Translations under genes and position numbers: made by a program
Virus record (IMG/VR): IMGVR_UViG_3300036760_000364
Location: 1 to 60,804 of that record
Length of the DNA stretch: 60,804 nucleotides
Origin: a virus
Direction: 5' to 3' (one strand)
Shown here: positions 14,246 through 20,767 of the stretch, piece after piece
Layout of the letters: every line of letters starts with the position of its first letter
Position numbering within the stretch: the stretch's first letter is position 1
The notes under the pieces: generated by a model
What the model was told of the DNA's origin: nothing
Databases searched by the model: none
The model's input: the letters and a program-made list of their open reading frames with translations, nothing else

Positions 14246-14406
14246 GGACTGCCCTTGTCGCAGTCCCTGATACCGTCGGGAGGACAGAGAAATATATCTC
14301 CAACCTCCCTATAAAACTTTGCTCCCCCCTCTTTTAAGAGGGAGGCCATCTCTGCAGAGAACGGCTCTACCTCGACAACCGTTCCGTCTTTTTTAATGCC
14401 TATCAT
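14191..14406 (-). CDS. Hypothetical protein (71 aa), first leftward gene
   Basis: CGAGGAGGTTAAAAAA precedes the ATG. The C-terminal part has CPPDGIRDCDKG and CGYCTFGIC, a compact metal-binding pattern. As the first gene of the leftward arm it is a good immediate-early candidate. Function unknown. Confidence 0.6.
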   Translation of the reverse strand: MIGIKKDGTVVEVEPFSAEMASLLKEGGAKFYREVGDIFLCPPDGIRDCDKGSPWECGYCTFGICIRDYYG

Positions 14407-14539
14407 TTTTTTAACCTCCTCGGTTTTTTTTGCCTCGTTTTCCCTGGATGCAAACCCCGTGCCAATCCGTATTTTGTGTCCTGCCTCGGTTCAACCTCAA
14501 CAGGTTGTGGTTCCCCTCAAAAATCAAGCACTTGCACAG

Positions 14540-14554
14540 TGACATAAACTGTCA
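14540..14554. promoter_or_regulatory. TGACA-N5-TGTCA palindrome, copy 4
   Basis: TGACA-TAAAC-TGTCA, symmetrical to GTGACA...TGTCAC. Lies in the divergent control region, same arm and spacer length as the three copies at 9.7-10.3 kb. Confidence 0.7.
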
Positions 14555-14565
14555 CCTCGACAGGA

Positions 14566-14587
14566 TTTGTCACCAAAATTTGTCACC
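14566..14587. repeat. TTTGTCACC direct repeat
   Basis: Two identical nine-base copies (14566-14574 and 14579-14587) separated by AAAA. They repeat the TGTCA half-site of the adjacent palindrome, making a cluster of possible binding sites. Confidence 0.6.
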
Positions 14588-14717
14588 CCTCCTCTAATCA
14601 AGCATGTGCTTATCTTCATTTTCAGCACACTCCAGAAATCTCTTGCAAAATCAGCATGTTCCGCCCTCGTGAGTTTTCGCATTTGCCTAAATTTCCTGAA
14701 TCGCCCATAATATCCCT

Positions 14718-15695
14718 ATGTTAGCTAACCCTAACGACACAGTGGAGTCCCTACCAACGCCCGTTTCAGCGTATCCTAACCCGGATCAGGGTATAACAAA
14801 TAACGCCTCCGAGACGGGCAACTCCACTGATTCCCACCCGGATACACCGTCAGAAACACCACCAAATACGCCATTAACCATAAATCGTACCCCAAAATAT
14901 ATTCCCATCCAGGATATCATCAAATACATCGAAAAAGGCTTAACCTACGCAGAGATAGGCTCTCTCGTGGGCTGCAGCGCTTCCAACGTCTGTCAGCGCC
15001 TAGAACGGGCCGGTTATACGCTACAAGGCTCCGAAAATTATAGAAAAAATCGGGCTGAGGTATTACAACATGTAGAGTCGAGAATTATTAACACTGTGTC
15101 TGATGGCCTAAATAATATCGCCGTTGAGAGCACGAAGGACGTGTTGAATTTGACGTTGGCTGCTAGTAAGTTGTACGGGGATGAGCGGCTGGAGAGAGGG
15201 TTGTCAACGGCAAACGTGGATATTGAGGGGATGAGTGCGGAGTATCAGAAGCTTAAACAGGAACTAGAGGAATATGAGAAACGAGAGGGTCTGACGATTG
15301 ATGTTACGCCCACTGAATCCACAACACCCACCGCTGGCCCTAATACCGGCATAACACCTGGGGTATCTGAGGCTCCTGAGACATCCGAATCTCCTGCGTC
15401 ACCAGACCCAGGCACGGGGAAGCCGTTCGAAGTCTCCGAGGCCGCCAGCACCGAAACTCGATGCGCCTCTTATAATGATCGCACGTGCATCAGTAAGTCT
15501 GTAACCCGTAAGCGCACCCGCAAGACCTCAAAACGCCGGGCCAAAAAACGTCCTCCACTGAAGCTCAAAGCACTGAAACCCAAAGCACCGAAGCTCGCAG
15601 TCTCTGTGTTCCCCAACCTCAATGCTCTCTCCGAGACCCCTGCTCTCTCCACACTTACAGTCCCCCCCGAAACTTCTAGCCCCGGACTTTTGTAA
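14718..15695 (+). CDS. HTH protein, candidate terminase small subunit
   Basis: 325 residues. After a Pro/Thr/Ser-rich N-terminus of about 60 residues, a helix-turn-helix (IIKYIEKGLTYAEIGSLVGC, about residues 68-100) is followed by a helical part with KLYGDERLERGLSTANVDIE, the sort of segment seen in small phage HTH proteins encoded next to terminases. The C-terminal third is low-complexity and very Lys/Arg/Pro-rich. DNA recognition for packaging is plausible, but terL lies 3.3 kb away beyond the lysis genes, so a late regulator is the alternative. No clear ribosome site at this ATG, so the true start may be internal. Confidence 0.55.
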   Translation: MLANPNDTVESLPTPVSAYPNPDQGITNNASETGNSTDSHPDTPSETPPNTPLTINRTPKYIPIQDIIKYIEKGLTYAEIGSLVGCSASNVCQRLERAGYTLQGSENYRKNRAEVLQHVESRIINTVSDGLNNIAVESTKDVLNLTLAASKLYGDERLERGLSTANVDIEGMSAEYQKLKQELEEYEKREGLTIDVTPTESTTPTAGPNTGITPGVSEAPETSESPASPDPGTGKPFEVSEAASTETRCASYNDRTCISKSVTRKRTRKTSKRRAKKRPPLKLKALKPKAPKLAVSVFPNLNALSETPALSTLTVPPETSSPGLL

Positions 15696-15741
15696 CCACA
15701 ATATGTTGTGGTGGATAACCTCAGCAACCACAATATGTTGT
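15694..15741. promoter_or_regulatory. Paired AACCACAATATGTTGT sites
   Basis: The same 16 bases occur at 15694-15709 and 15726-15741, 32 bases apart (about three DNA turns). The first extends to a perfect ACCACAA-TATG-TTGTGGT palindrome. It lies directly after the HTH gene stop, upstream of the lysis cluster. Candidate operator pair. Confidence 0.6.
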
Positions 15742-15881
15742 ATGTACTTGACTCTCGTACATACCCTCCATCAGGCAGGGCCCCCGGTGGCACAGTCCGG
15801 GTAGGCATATGTTATATAGAGAATAGACCTTTTCCTGTGTACGAAATTTCAAATAGGCGGGTCTGAGATTGGCGGGTCTGA
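15742..15881. other. Untranslated interval with a short tandem repeat
   Basis: No gene seen. It contains ggcgggtctgaga twice (about 15857 and 15871) and an ATGTAC...GTACAT inverted repeat near 15740-15760. Confidence 0.5.
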
Positions 15882-16103
15882 GACACTGCAGAGTTCCATG
15901 GGCTTGACCGTGGGTATCTAAGACCGGCAGGACAGGTAAGCTTAAAGAAAGAGAAGCGGCATGGGGTAGAGAGAGTAGAAAAGCCAGAGAAAATAGCAGA
16001 ATTTGAAATAGCACGGATTTATTCAGGGACAGAGGGGCTAGACGAGGCATTCAGACTATCGATGAGATACATAAAATATGGATACATAAAATATTATGAA
16101 TAG
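15882..16103 (+). pseudogene. Coding-like frame without a start codon
   Basis: 74 codons are open and read like a real protein in the second half (EKIAEFEIARIYSGTEGLDE, then AFRLSMRYIKYGYIKYYE). There is no usable ATG, GTG or TTG in the first 60 codons. Its stop overlaps the ATG of the next membrane protein in the manner of coupled genes. It may be a remnant whose 5' end was lost, or may use an unusual start. Confidence 0.45.
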
Positions 16104-16245
16104 CATTATACAGACTTATATATTGACCACTTCGGTGGCTGTAGAGACTCCTCCTGATGCCCTGAACACTTCAAGTGTTCTGGTAACTATTGCGATAATA
16201 CTCGTAGCTATAATAATACTCTGGTATACATCTACACAACGCTAA
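16096..16245 (+). CDS. Small membrane protein (49 aa)
   Basis: MNSIIQTYILTTSVAVETPP is followed by a 20-residue hydrophobic helix (VLVTIAIILVAIIILWY) and a short polar end. One transmembrane segment, N-terminus probably outside. Overlaps the preceding open frame and precedes a ribbon protein. It may belong to the lysis cluster, as a holin-like or regulatory peptide. Confidence 0.55.
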   Translation: MNSIIQTYILTTSVAVETPPDALNTSSVLVTIAIILVAIIILWYTSTQR

Positions 16246-16257
16246 GGAGGCTAATCC

Positions 16258-16383
16258 ATGAAATGTAGCAATTGCCTAACAAACGAAGCCACTGACGTGC
16301 ACATCAAGGGGAACGTGTATTGGTTGGTTTGTCAGGCGTGTGCTCAGAAAATTAGAGAAGAATACGGACTGGAAGTCGCATGA
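16258..16383 (+). CDS. Two-knuckle zinc-ribbon peptide (41 aa)
   Basis: MKCSNCLTNEATDVHIKG then CQACAQKIREEYG: two CxxC knuckles 20 residues apart, a minimal zinc ribbon. AAGGAGG lies nine bases upstream. Function unknown. Confidence 0.65.
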   Translation: MKCSNCLTNEATDVHIKGNVYWLVCQACAQKIREEYGLEVA

Positions 16384-16393
16384 CCGGAAGATA

Positions 16394-16597
16394 ATGAAAT
16401 CCATCTGCAACCATGCTGACTTTAACTGTATCAGAATTGATGTTCCCTGTCGTCATGCCACTCTGCATGATGCTGTCGAGGAAGGCTACCATACCTGCAT
16501 GAATTCGGGCGGGGTATGCAAGATTAAAGGAAAGGAAGTCAAGTGTGTTCCGGTAGACGTGGTAAGCGACACAACAGAGCCACAGGTGTGGAATTGA
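16394..16597 (+). CDS. Cysteine-rich protein (67 aa)
   Basis: Starts MKSICNHADFNCIRIDVPCR and carries six cysteines and three histidines over 50 residues, suggesting a metal-binding fold. The stop overlaps the next start (TGATG), coupling it to the holin candidate. Confidence 0.6.
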   Translation: MKSICNHADFNCIRIDVPCRHATLHDAVEEGYHTCMNSGGVCKIKGKEVKCVPVDVVSDTTEPQVWN

Positions 16598-16878
16598 TGG
16601 GGGAGTTCAGAAAGTACCTCTACCGCTTTGGATTCCTGTTGGCAGCCCTGGCTTTAGCCTATGCAACTGCACTTGACCCGCAGAGTCTCCAGCGGCTTAT
16701 TTGGAAAGGCACACAGGTTGTATTTGCGGTAGCTCTGGCTGAACTTATCTGGATGATTTTCTTTAAGATGCTCATTGGTAAAATGGAAAAGATGAAAGGT
16801 CATGACTTACGGTCGTATGCGTTTCTTCGTGCTATTATTTATGGTTCTGTTATCCTGGCAGTCGGCCTGGGGCTCTAA
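16597..16878 (+). CDS. Holin candidate (three-helix membrane protein)
   Basis: 93 residues from an ATG overlapping the previous stop. Three hydrophobic segments: about 9-27, 37-60 (VVFAVALAELIWMIFFK) and 77-93 (IIYGSVILAVGLGL). A short basic loop (KMEKMKGHDLR) separates the last two. Size, topology and its position directly before and overlapping the lytic transglycosylase fit a class I holin that permeabilises the inner membrane. Assigned by topology and context, not by family. Confidence 0.6.
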   Translation: MGEFRKYLYRFGFLLAALALAYATALDPQSLQRLIWKGTQVVFAVALAELIWMIFFKMLIGKMEKMKGHDLRSYAFLRAIIYGSVILAVGLGL

Positions 16879-17398
16879 CTACCGGCCCGACCTATGTGAG
16901 AAGTTTGTCAGGATAATTGTGCAGGAGAGTGAATACACCTGGGGGCTCAATGCAGAATGGTGGACAGTTGGAGGACAGATAGAACATGAGAGTGCCTGCA
17001 AGGAATGGATTACGGCCCCGGATGAAGGACGAGGGCTCGGGCAGTTCATGGATGCTACGGCGAAGATACTTCAGAAAAGAGAACCGAGACTTCAGGAACT
17101 CAGTATACAGCCTTGTCCCTATGACCCTGCCTGGTCAATCCGGGCGGTCGTTCTCTTCGACAACTGGCTCATGGCAAGAACGTCTTGCCCAGGTTGGTAT
17201 TTTATTCTCAGAGCCTATAATGGCGGATTCCTTATCAACAAGGAAATTGCCCGAGCGGGCAGTTGTAATATCAAAAGCGTCGAGGCGTGTTGCAGAAGAA
17301 AACTTCAACCTCTCGACATGTGTAAAATCAACATCAGTTATCCCATAACCATCGGGAAGCTTGCAAAAAAATGGAGGAAAAGATATGTCTACCCTTAA
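16802..17398 (+). CDS. Lytic transglycosylase endolysin with signal sequence
   Basis: 198 residues. Residues 6-24 (MRFFVLLFMVLLSWQSAWG) form a Sec signal or signal-anchor. The catalytic domain shows the SLT-type signatures: the catalytic Glu in IEHES (about residue 63), GRGLGQFMDATAKI (about 76-89), and RAYNGG near residue 150. These enzymes cleave peptidoglycan between MurNAc and GlcNAc. Six or more cysteines suggest disulphides, as expected for an exported enzyme. Overlaps the holin candidate by 77 bases. A signal-carrying endolysin can reach the periplasm by Sec, with the holin setting the timing. Confidence 0.8.
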   Translation: MTYGRMRFFVLLFMVLLSWQSAWGSNYRPDLCEKFVRIIVQESEYTWGLNAEWWTVGGQIEHESACKEWITAPDEGRGLGQFMDATAKILQKREPRLQELSIQPCPYDPAWSIRAVVLFDNWLMARTSCPGWYFILRAYNGGFLINKEIARAGSCNIKSVEACCRRKLQPLDMCKINISYPITIGKLAKKWRKRYVYP

Positions 17399-17492
17399 GG
17401 AGAAGTTTCTGGCTCACCCAATTTGGACGGTGATTGTGCTGGGTATTGCTCTTGTGATTGCGGTCAGGTTTGTTAGTTGTGCGGTCAGGTAA
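17385..17492 (+). CDS. Tiny membrane protein (35 aa)
   Basis: TGGAGGAAAAGAT precedes the ATG, which lies inside the endolysin end. One hydrophobic helix (IWTVIVLGIALVIAVRFV). Part of a run of tiny membrane peptides in the lysis region; function unknown. Confidence 0.55.
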   Translation: MSTLKEKFLAHPIWTVIVLGIALVIAVRFVSCAVR

Positions 17493-17606
17493 ATGACCGA
17501 GCAAATAATAATCTTGCTGGTGCTGGCCGGGGTTTCGATTATCATCGGAATCATCAAGGGGCTCAGGAAAGTCAGGGATGCAAAGAACCCACAAAAATCT
17601 GATTAG
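17493..17606 (+). CDS. Tiny membrane protein (37 aa)
   Basis: Starts directly after the previous stop (TAAATG). MTEQIIILLVLAGVSIIIG forms one helix, followed by a basic tail (KGLRKVRDAKNPQKSD), giving an N-out/C-in topology. Function unknown. Confidence 0.55.
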   Translation: MTEQIIILLVLAGVSIIIGIIKGLRKVRDAKNPQKSD

Positions 17607-17673
17607 TCTGTTTGTCGGGCTGCTGTTAATGTTGGCCTTCGGGATGACATTTGCGGATTTCGGCGTCAAATGA
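17578..17673 (+). CDS. Tiny signal-peptide-like protein (31 aa)
   Basis: A basic start (MQRTHKNLI), a hydrophobic core (SLFVGLLLMLAFGM) and TFADFG resemble a whole signal peptide with almost no mature part. The stop overlaps the next start (ATGA), indicating coupling to the spanin-like gene. Only a weak ribosome site. Confidence 0.45.
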   Translation: MQRTHKNLISLFVGLLLMLAFGMTFADFGVK

Positions 17674-17987
17674 AGAAATGGCTTATTGGAATTATTATTG
17701 TACTGGTGCTTGGGATACTCATGATGGCTCTCATACCGAGAGATCTCTTCAATTCAATCCTCTTTGACCTCCAGAACATCATCATGCGCCACGAACAGAA
17801 CAAGATTGTGAGTAAGGAAGCTGAAGTCAAAGGAATCGAACAGACCGTGAAGGGGCTGCTTGAACAAAACGCAAGACAGGCCAAAACCATTGAGCAACTT
17901 CGAACCCAACGGGCACAGATCAAACCTACAAAGGACACTCAGGAATTAAAACGGGCTTTTGCCCAATTAGGATACCCCCCAAAATGA
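17670..17987 (+). CDS. Inner-membrane spanin candidate (Rz-like)
   Basis: 105 residues: an N-terminal signal-anchor (WLIGIIIVLVLGILMMALI) followed by a long charged coiled coil (about 38-90) and a short C-terminus. This is the layout of inner-membrane spanins, which span the periplasm and disrupt the outer membrane after peptidoglycan is cut. Its position just after the endolysin fits. It would imply a Gram-negative (two-membrane) host. Assignment rests on topology and context. Confidence 0.6.
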   Translation: MKKWLIGIIIVLVLGILMMALIPRDLFNSILFDLQNIIMRHEQNKIVSKEAEVKGIEQTVKGLLEQNARQAKTIEQLRTQRAQIKPTKDTQELKRAFAQLGYPPK

Positions 17988-18424
17988 CCCGGGCAAGACA
18001 TGATTTGCTGGTAATCTGGATCAGGATTTTATTGATATGCGGGGTGTTGGTGCTTGGGATGTGCGTAAAAGCCCGGGCAGACGACACCATATGTTTTGAT
18101 TTCTCGGTTGCACAGCCCATGCTCCTGGAACTTCAACAGTGCCGAATCACCGACAGGATTTCCGACGAGCAGCAGGCAGAGATTGACACCCTCAAACAGC
18201 TTGTACAGGGGAAGGATCAGATCATTAAAATCAAAGATGACATCATTGCCGCAAAGGACATGCAGATTCGTACCCTGCAGGCCGCCGAGATTGTAAAGAG
18301 CCTTGAGGATGTGGTGAGTGTGCAGGGAAGTGTAATAGAAAAGCTGCGACCCTCAAGCGCAACCGGGATTGCAAGATTCGGGCTGGTAATATTGAGCATA
18401 TTGACATTCGGGTTGATTCATTAG
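17984..18424 (+). CDS. Periplasmic coiled-coil protein with two membrane ends
   Basis: 146 residues. An N-terminal signal-like helix ending VKARADD is followed by Cys residues, a coiled coil (about 62-115) and a C-terminal membrane helix (FGLVILSILTFGLIH). Coupled to the previous gene by ATGA. A signal at the N-terminus plus a membrane helix at the C-terminus recalls unimolecular spanins, but the LGMC sequence is a poor lipobox. It may be the partner of the Rz-like protein or a new spanin variant. Confidence 0.5.
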   Translation: MTRARHDLLVIWIRILLICGVLVLGMCVKARADDTICFDFSVAQPMLLELQQCRITDRISDEQQAEIDTLKQLVQGKDQIIKIKDDIIAAKDMQIRTLQAAEIVKSLEDVVSVQGSVIEKLRPSSATGIARFGLVILSILTFGLIH

Positions 18425-18460
18425 GGATACCAAATAATACCCACGAAAGGAGCAAGAAAG

Positions 18461-18547
18461 ATGGCAGAAAGCGTTGGACTCAAAAAGTGGCGGGCAAAAC
18501 AAAAAAAAGGGCGCAATTATGAAACCCTCGACTTTTCAGGATATTAA
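18461..18547 (+). CDS. Short peptide before an A8 run (28 aa), possibly 5' part of a frameshifted gene
   Basis: AAAGGAGCAAGAAAG precedes the ATG. The peptide (MAESVGLKKWRAKQKKG...) runs through AAAAAAAAGGGC at about 18498. Shifting frame at that run joins it to the 47-residue gene at 18519, giving a basic protein of about 64 residues. Either a homopolymer error, a real frameshift, or programmed slippage. Confidence 0.5.
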   Translation: MAESVGLKKWRAKQKKGRNYETLDFSGY

Positions 18548-18662
18548 AGACCGAGCAATTAAGCAGGGTTTGTCTGAAGCAAGGGCCTCTAATGTTGCCG
18601 GAGCCGCCTATTGGAATGCAGCCGAAAAGAAATATCCCAAACACGGGAAGGAAAAGAAATGA
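18519..18662 (+). CDS. Small basic protein (47 aa)
   Basis: MKPSTFQDIKDRAIKQGLSE and a C-terminal KKYPKHGKEKK. Helical, with an ARASNVAGAAYWNAAEKK segment recalling small phage proteins that copy 'AGAxYWK' motifs. No strong ribosome site of its own, consistent with being the 3' part of the frame starting at 18461. Ends over the next start. Confidence 0.5.
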   Translation: MKPSTFQDIKDRAIKQGLSEARASNVAGAAYWNAAEKKYPKHGKEKK

Positions 18663-19018
18663 GCTTTAAAACATTTGCGCAGAAGGTCAGATTGGTTCTT
18701 GAAGAGGGTTTTGAAGACCTCCTCCCATTCCTTGAGAAAGTTCTAACGGATGAGTTTAAGGCTCTGAAGCCGATTGTTGAGAAGACAGTTGACTCCATAG
18801 CGGCCCTACCGAACTACAATTCAATGACATTTCTTGAGTGTCTCGGAGTCGCTGTTCCACAGATTATAGCTGAGGCTCTGGTGGTACTCAAAAAGGAAGT
18901 CTCGGTGGGAGTTGTCATTGACCAGATCCAGATAGCACTGGCAAAGAAACAGGCTCTGGCAAAGCAACGGTTAACCCCACCAACAATAACACCACCAACA
19001 GGAACCGTTTCAATCTAA
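18659..19018 (+). CDS. Hypothetical helical protein upstream of terL (119 aa)
   Basis: Starts MSFKTFAQKVRLVLEEGFED; overlaps the previous stop. Predominantly helical with a Thr/Pro-rich end. Ends one base before terL. Position would suit a packaging accessory, but no terminase-small-subunit feature (HTH) is visible. Confidence 0.6.
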   Translation: MSFKTFAQKVRLVLEEGFEDLLPFLEKVLTDEFKALKPIVEKTVDSIAALPNYNSMTFLECLGVAVPQIIAEALVVLKKEVSVGVVIDQIQIALAKKQALAKQRLTPPTITPPTGTVSI

Positions 19019-19019
19019 G

Positions 19020-20459
19020 ATGCCCATTCAGTCCAACAAAGACGCTATTAAAGTCAAGCTCAGGATGATAGAGCTTGAAAAGAAAATCAATGATTACAAA
19101 GAAACGCACAAGATTGAATCCTTTAAACCTTTACCATATCAGGCAAAGGTCATTGAGTTCATCAAACTCGGCAAGAAAACTGTCTTGTTTCAAGGTGCAA
19201 ACCGGATAGGTAAAACCCTGGTCGGGGTTAATCTTGCAGGAGCTTTCTCACTGGGCTGTAAGATCCCCTGGGGATCCAAAGATGAATTGTACCCCTCTGA
19301 AGCCGCAAAGGTTAATAAAGGTCGCAAGGTCATCGGGCGTATAGTGGTAAATGACTGGGAAAAAGCTGCCCGGGACACTATTGTGCCAAAGCTTAAAGAA
19401 TGGCTTCCGCTTGGAACCTATGAGACCAAAAAGAACAATGTAGGAGTTGAACACGAGTTTGTGTTTCCCAAGACAGGAAGCAAGTTTTCCATTCTTACCT
19501 ATAAAGAGGATACCAAATCCCACGAGGGTTGGACAGGAGACTGGGTCTGGTTTGATGAGCCGCCTCCAAAAGACAAGTATCGGGCAAACCGTAGAGGTCT
19601 TGTGTCCACATCGGGTCTTGTCTTTATCTCCATGACCGCACTTGATCAACCCTGGATTCTTGATGATATTGCTCTTGCAAATGACCCGACAATGGGAGTA
19701 ATTGGCGATATACCAATGAAAGCGAATCCTTATTTAAACCAGAGTGATATCGATATCTATGCGAATTCTTGTACCGATGATGAAAAAATTGCCTGTATCG
19801 AAGGCGGATGGCTTCAGTTATCGGGGCGAATCTGGAAAGGTTTTAACAAGGACATCCATGTGGTTGACCCGTTTAAAATCCCTCCTGATTGGCCTGTGCA
19901 GTTTCAAATCGATTTCCATCTCAATCTCCCCCACGCTATTATCTTTTATGCAGTTGACCACTACAATCGGTTGTTTTTCTTCAATGAAGTTTGGGAGAAT
20001 ATGGGAACTGAGGATCTTGCCAACGAAATTATCCGAGTTAAACAGTCAAAGGTACTGCGACTGGACTACGGGGAGATCGATGCCCTCTCAAAGGGCGACA
20101 CCTCATACATAAAGAATCGCTTCGGTAAGGCTGAAGATTCATTTACGATTATAACTCGTATTCTGGCACAGCGTGGTATCAAACTTGGGGTTGGCAGCAA
20201 GGATGAAAAATCCTACATTCGTGCCGTTGAAACCAAACTCAAGGGCGAGAATGGAATGCCTACTCTGTTTATCTTTCGGGATTGTCCTGAAACCATCAAG
20301 CAGGTGCAGCGTTGGAGCTATGACGACTTCGGCACTCCAAAAAGCGATGGGCATTTTCCAGAGTGCATCGGGCGTGCCACACAGACCGGTCTTAAATACA
20401 CCCCCTACAGGAGATTTCCCGTTAAGCAACAGCAGATTTCGGTGGGAGCATTTACGTAG
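19020..20459 (+). CDS. terL: Terminase large subunit
   Basis: 479 residues, the usual length. ATPase domain: adenine-contact Gln (LPYQAK, about 41), Walker A GANRIGKT (59-66), Walker B WVWFDEPP (175-182, Asp179/Glu180), coupling motif ISMTAL (203-208). The C-terminal nuclease part shows acidic clusters such as QIDFHLN and EIDALSKGD. Packages concatemeric DNA through the portal and cuts it. Starts one base after the upstream gene with no strong ribosome site, so it is probably translated by coupling. Confidence 0.92.
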   Translation: MPIQSNKDAIKVKLRMIELEKKINDYKETHKIESFKPLPYQAKVIEFIKLGKKTVLFQGANRIGKTLVGVNLAGAFSLGCKIPWGSKDELYPSEAAKVNKGRKVIGRIVVNDWEKAARDTIVPKLKEWLPLGTYETKKNNVGVEHEFVFPKTGSKFSILTYKEDTKSHEGWTGDWVWFDEPPPKDKYRANRRGLVSTSGLVFISMTALDQPWILDDIALANDPTMGVIGDIPMKANPYLNQSDIDIYANSCTDDEKIACIEGGWLQLSGRIWKGFNKDIHVVDPFKIPPDWPVQFQIDFHLNLPHAIIFYAVDHYNRLFFFNEVWENMGTEDLANEIIRVKQSKVLRLDYGEIDALSKGDTSYIKNRFGKAEDSFTIITRILAQRGIKLGVGSKDEKSYIRAVETKLKGENGMPTLFIFRDCPETIKQVQRWSYDDFGTPKSDGHFPECIGRATQTGLKYTPYRRFPVKQQQISVGAFT

Positions 20460-20460
20460 A

Positions 20461-20506
20461 ATGAACAGAGTGTCCATAAACAGTAGCTGTTCATAAATAA
20501 TGAACA
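20461..20506 (+). promoter_or_regulatory. Alternative hairpins between terL and portal
   Basis: ATGAACAG (20461), CTGTTCAT (20487) and ATGAACA (20500) can pair in two mutually exclusive ways: 20461-20468 with 20487-20494, or TGTTCAT 20488-20494 with ATGAACA 20500-20506. No T-run follows. Possible RNA switch or processing site setting terminase against portal expression. Confidence 0.4.
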
Positions 20507-20550
20507 CCAGAACACCAGTATATTCCGAGTGTCGAAAGTAGGCTGTAGAG

Positions 20551-20766
20551 ATGACAAATGGCGCACAGGATATAGTAAAGTATATGAACCGCAAACATAA
20601 AATACATCTTATCTGGACTTGCTCTGCCTGGTTATGCGGCAGATTTCAAAGGCTGCTGCAGGAGCTCTCAATGTTGCTTGAGTCAAAATCCAGCCACATC
20701 ACAATAACATTTGCTGTGTCTTACATAATCACAACGATAATCATGTTTATATTAGAAGGAGTCTAA
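20551..20766 (+). CDS. Small membrane protein (71 aa) before the portal
   Basis: The C-terminal 20 residues (ITFAVSYIITTIIMFIL) form one membrane helix; the N-terminal part is basic. Its last codons contain the portal ribosome site (GAAGGAG). Weak ribosome site of its own, and AT-rich; unknown function. Confidence 0.45.
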   Translation: MTNGAQDIVKYMNRKHKIHLIWTCSAWLCGRFQRLLQELSMLLESKSSHITITFAVSYIITTIIMFILEGV

Positions 20767-20767
20767 A

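Larger units (their letters stand above)
14407..14717. promoter_or_regulatory. Divergent control region between the two arms
   Basis: 311 bases without a gene separate the leftward early arm from the rightward late arm. They hold the fourth TGACA-N5-TGTCA palindrome and two TTTGTCACC direct repeats. I could not assign -35/-10 pairs with confidence. Confidence 0.65.
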
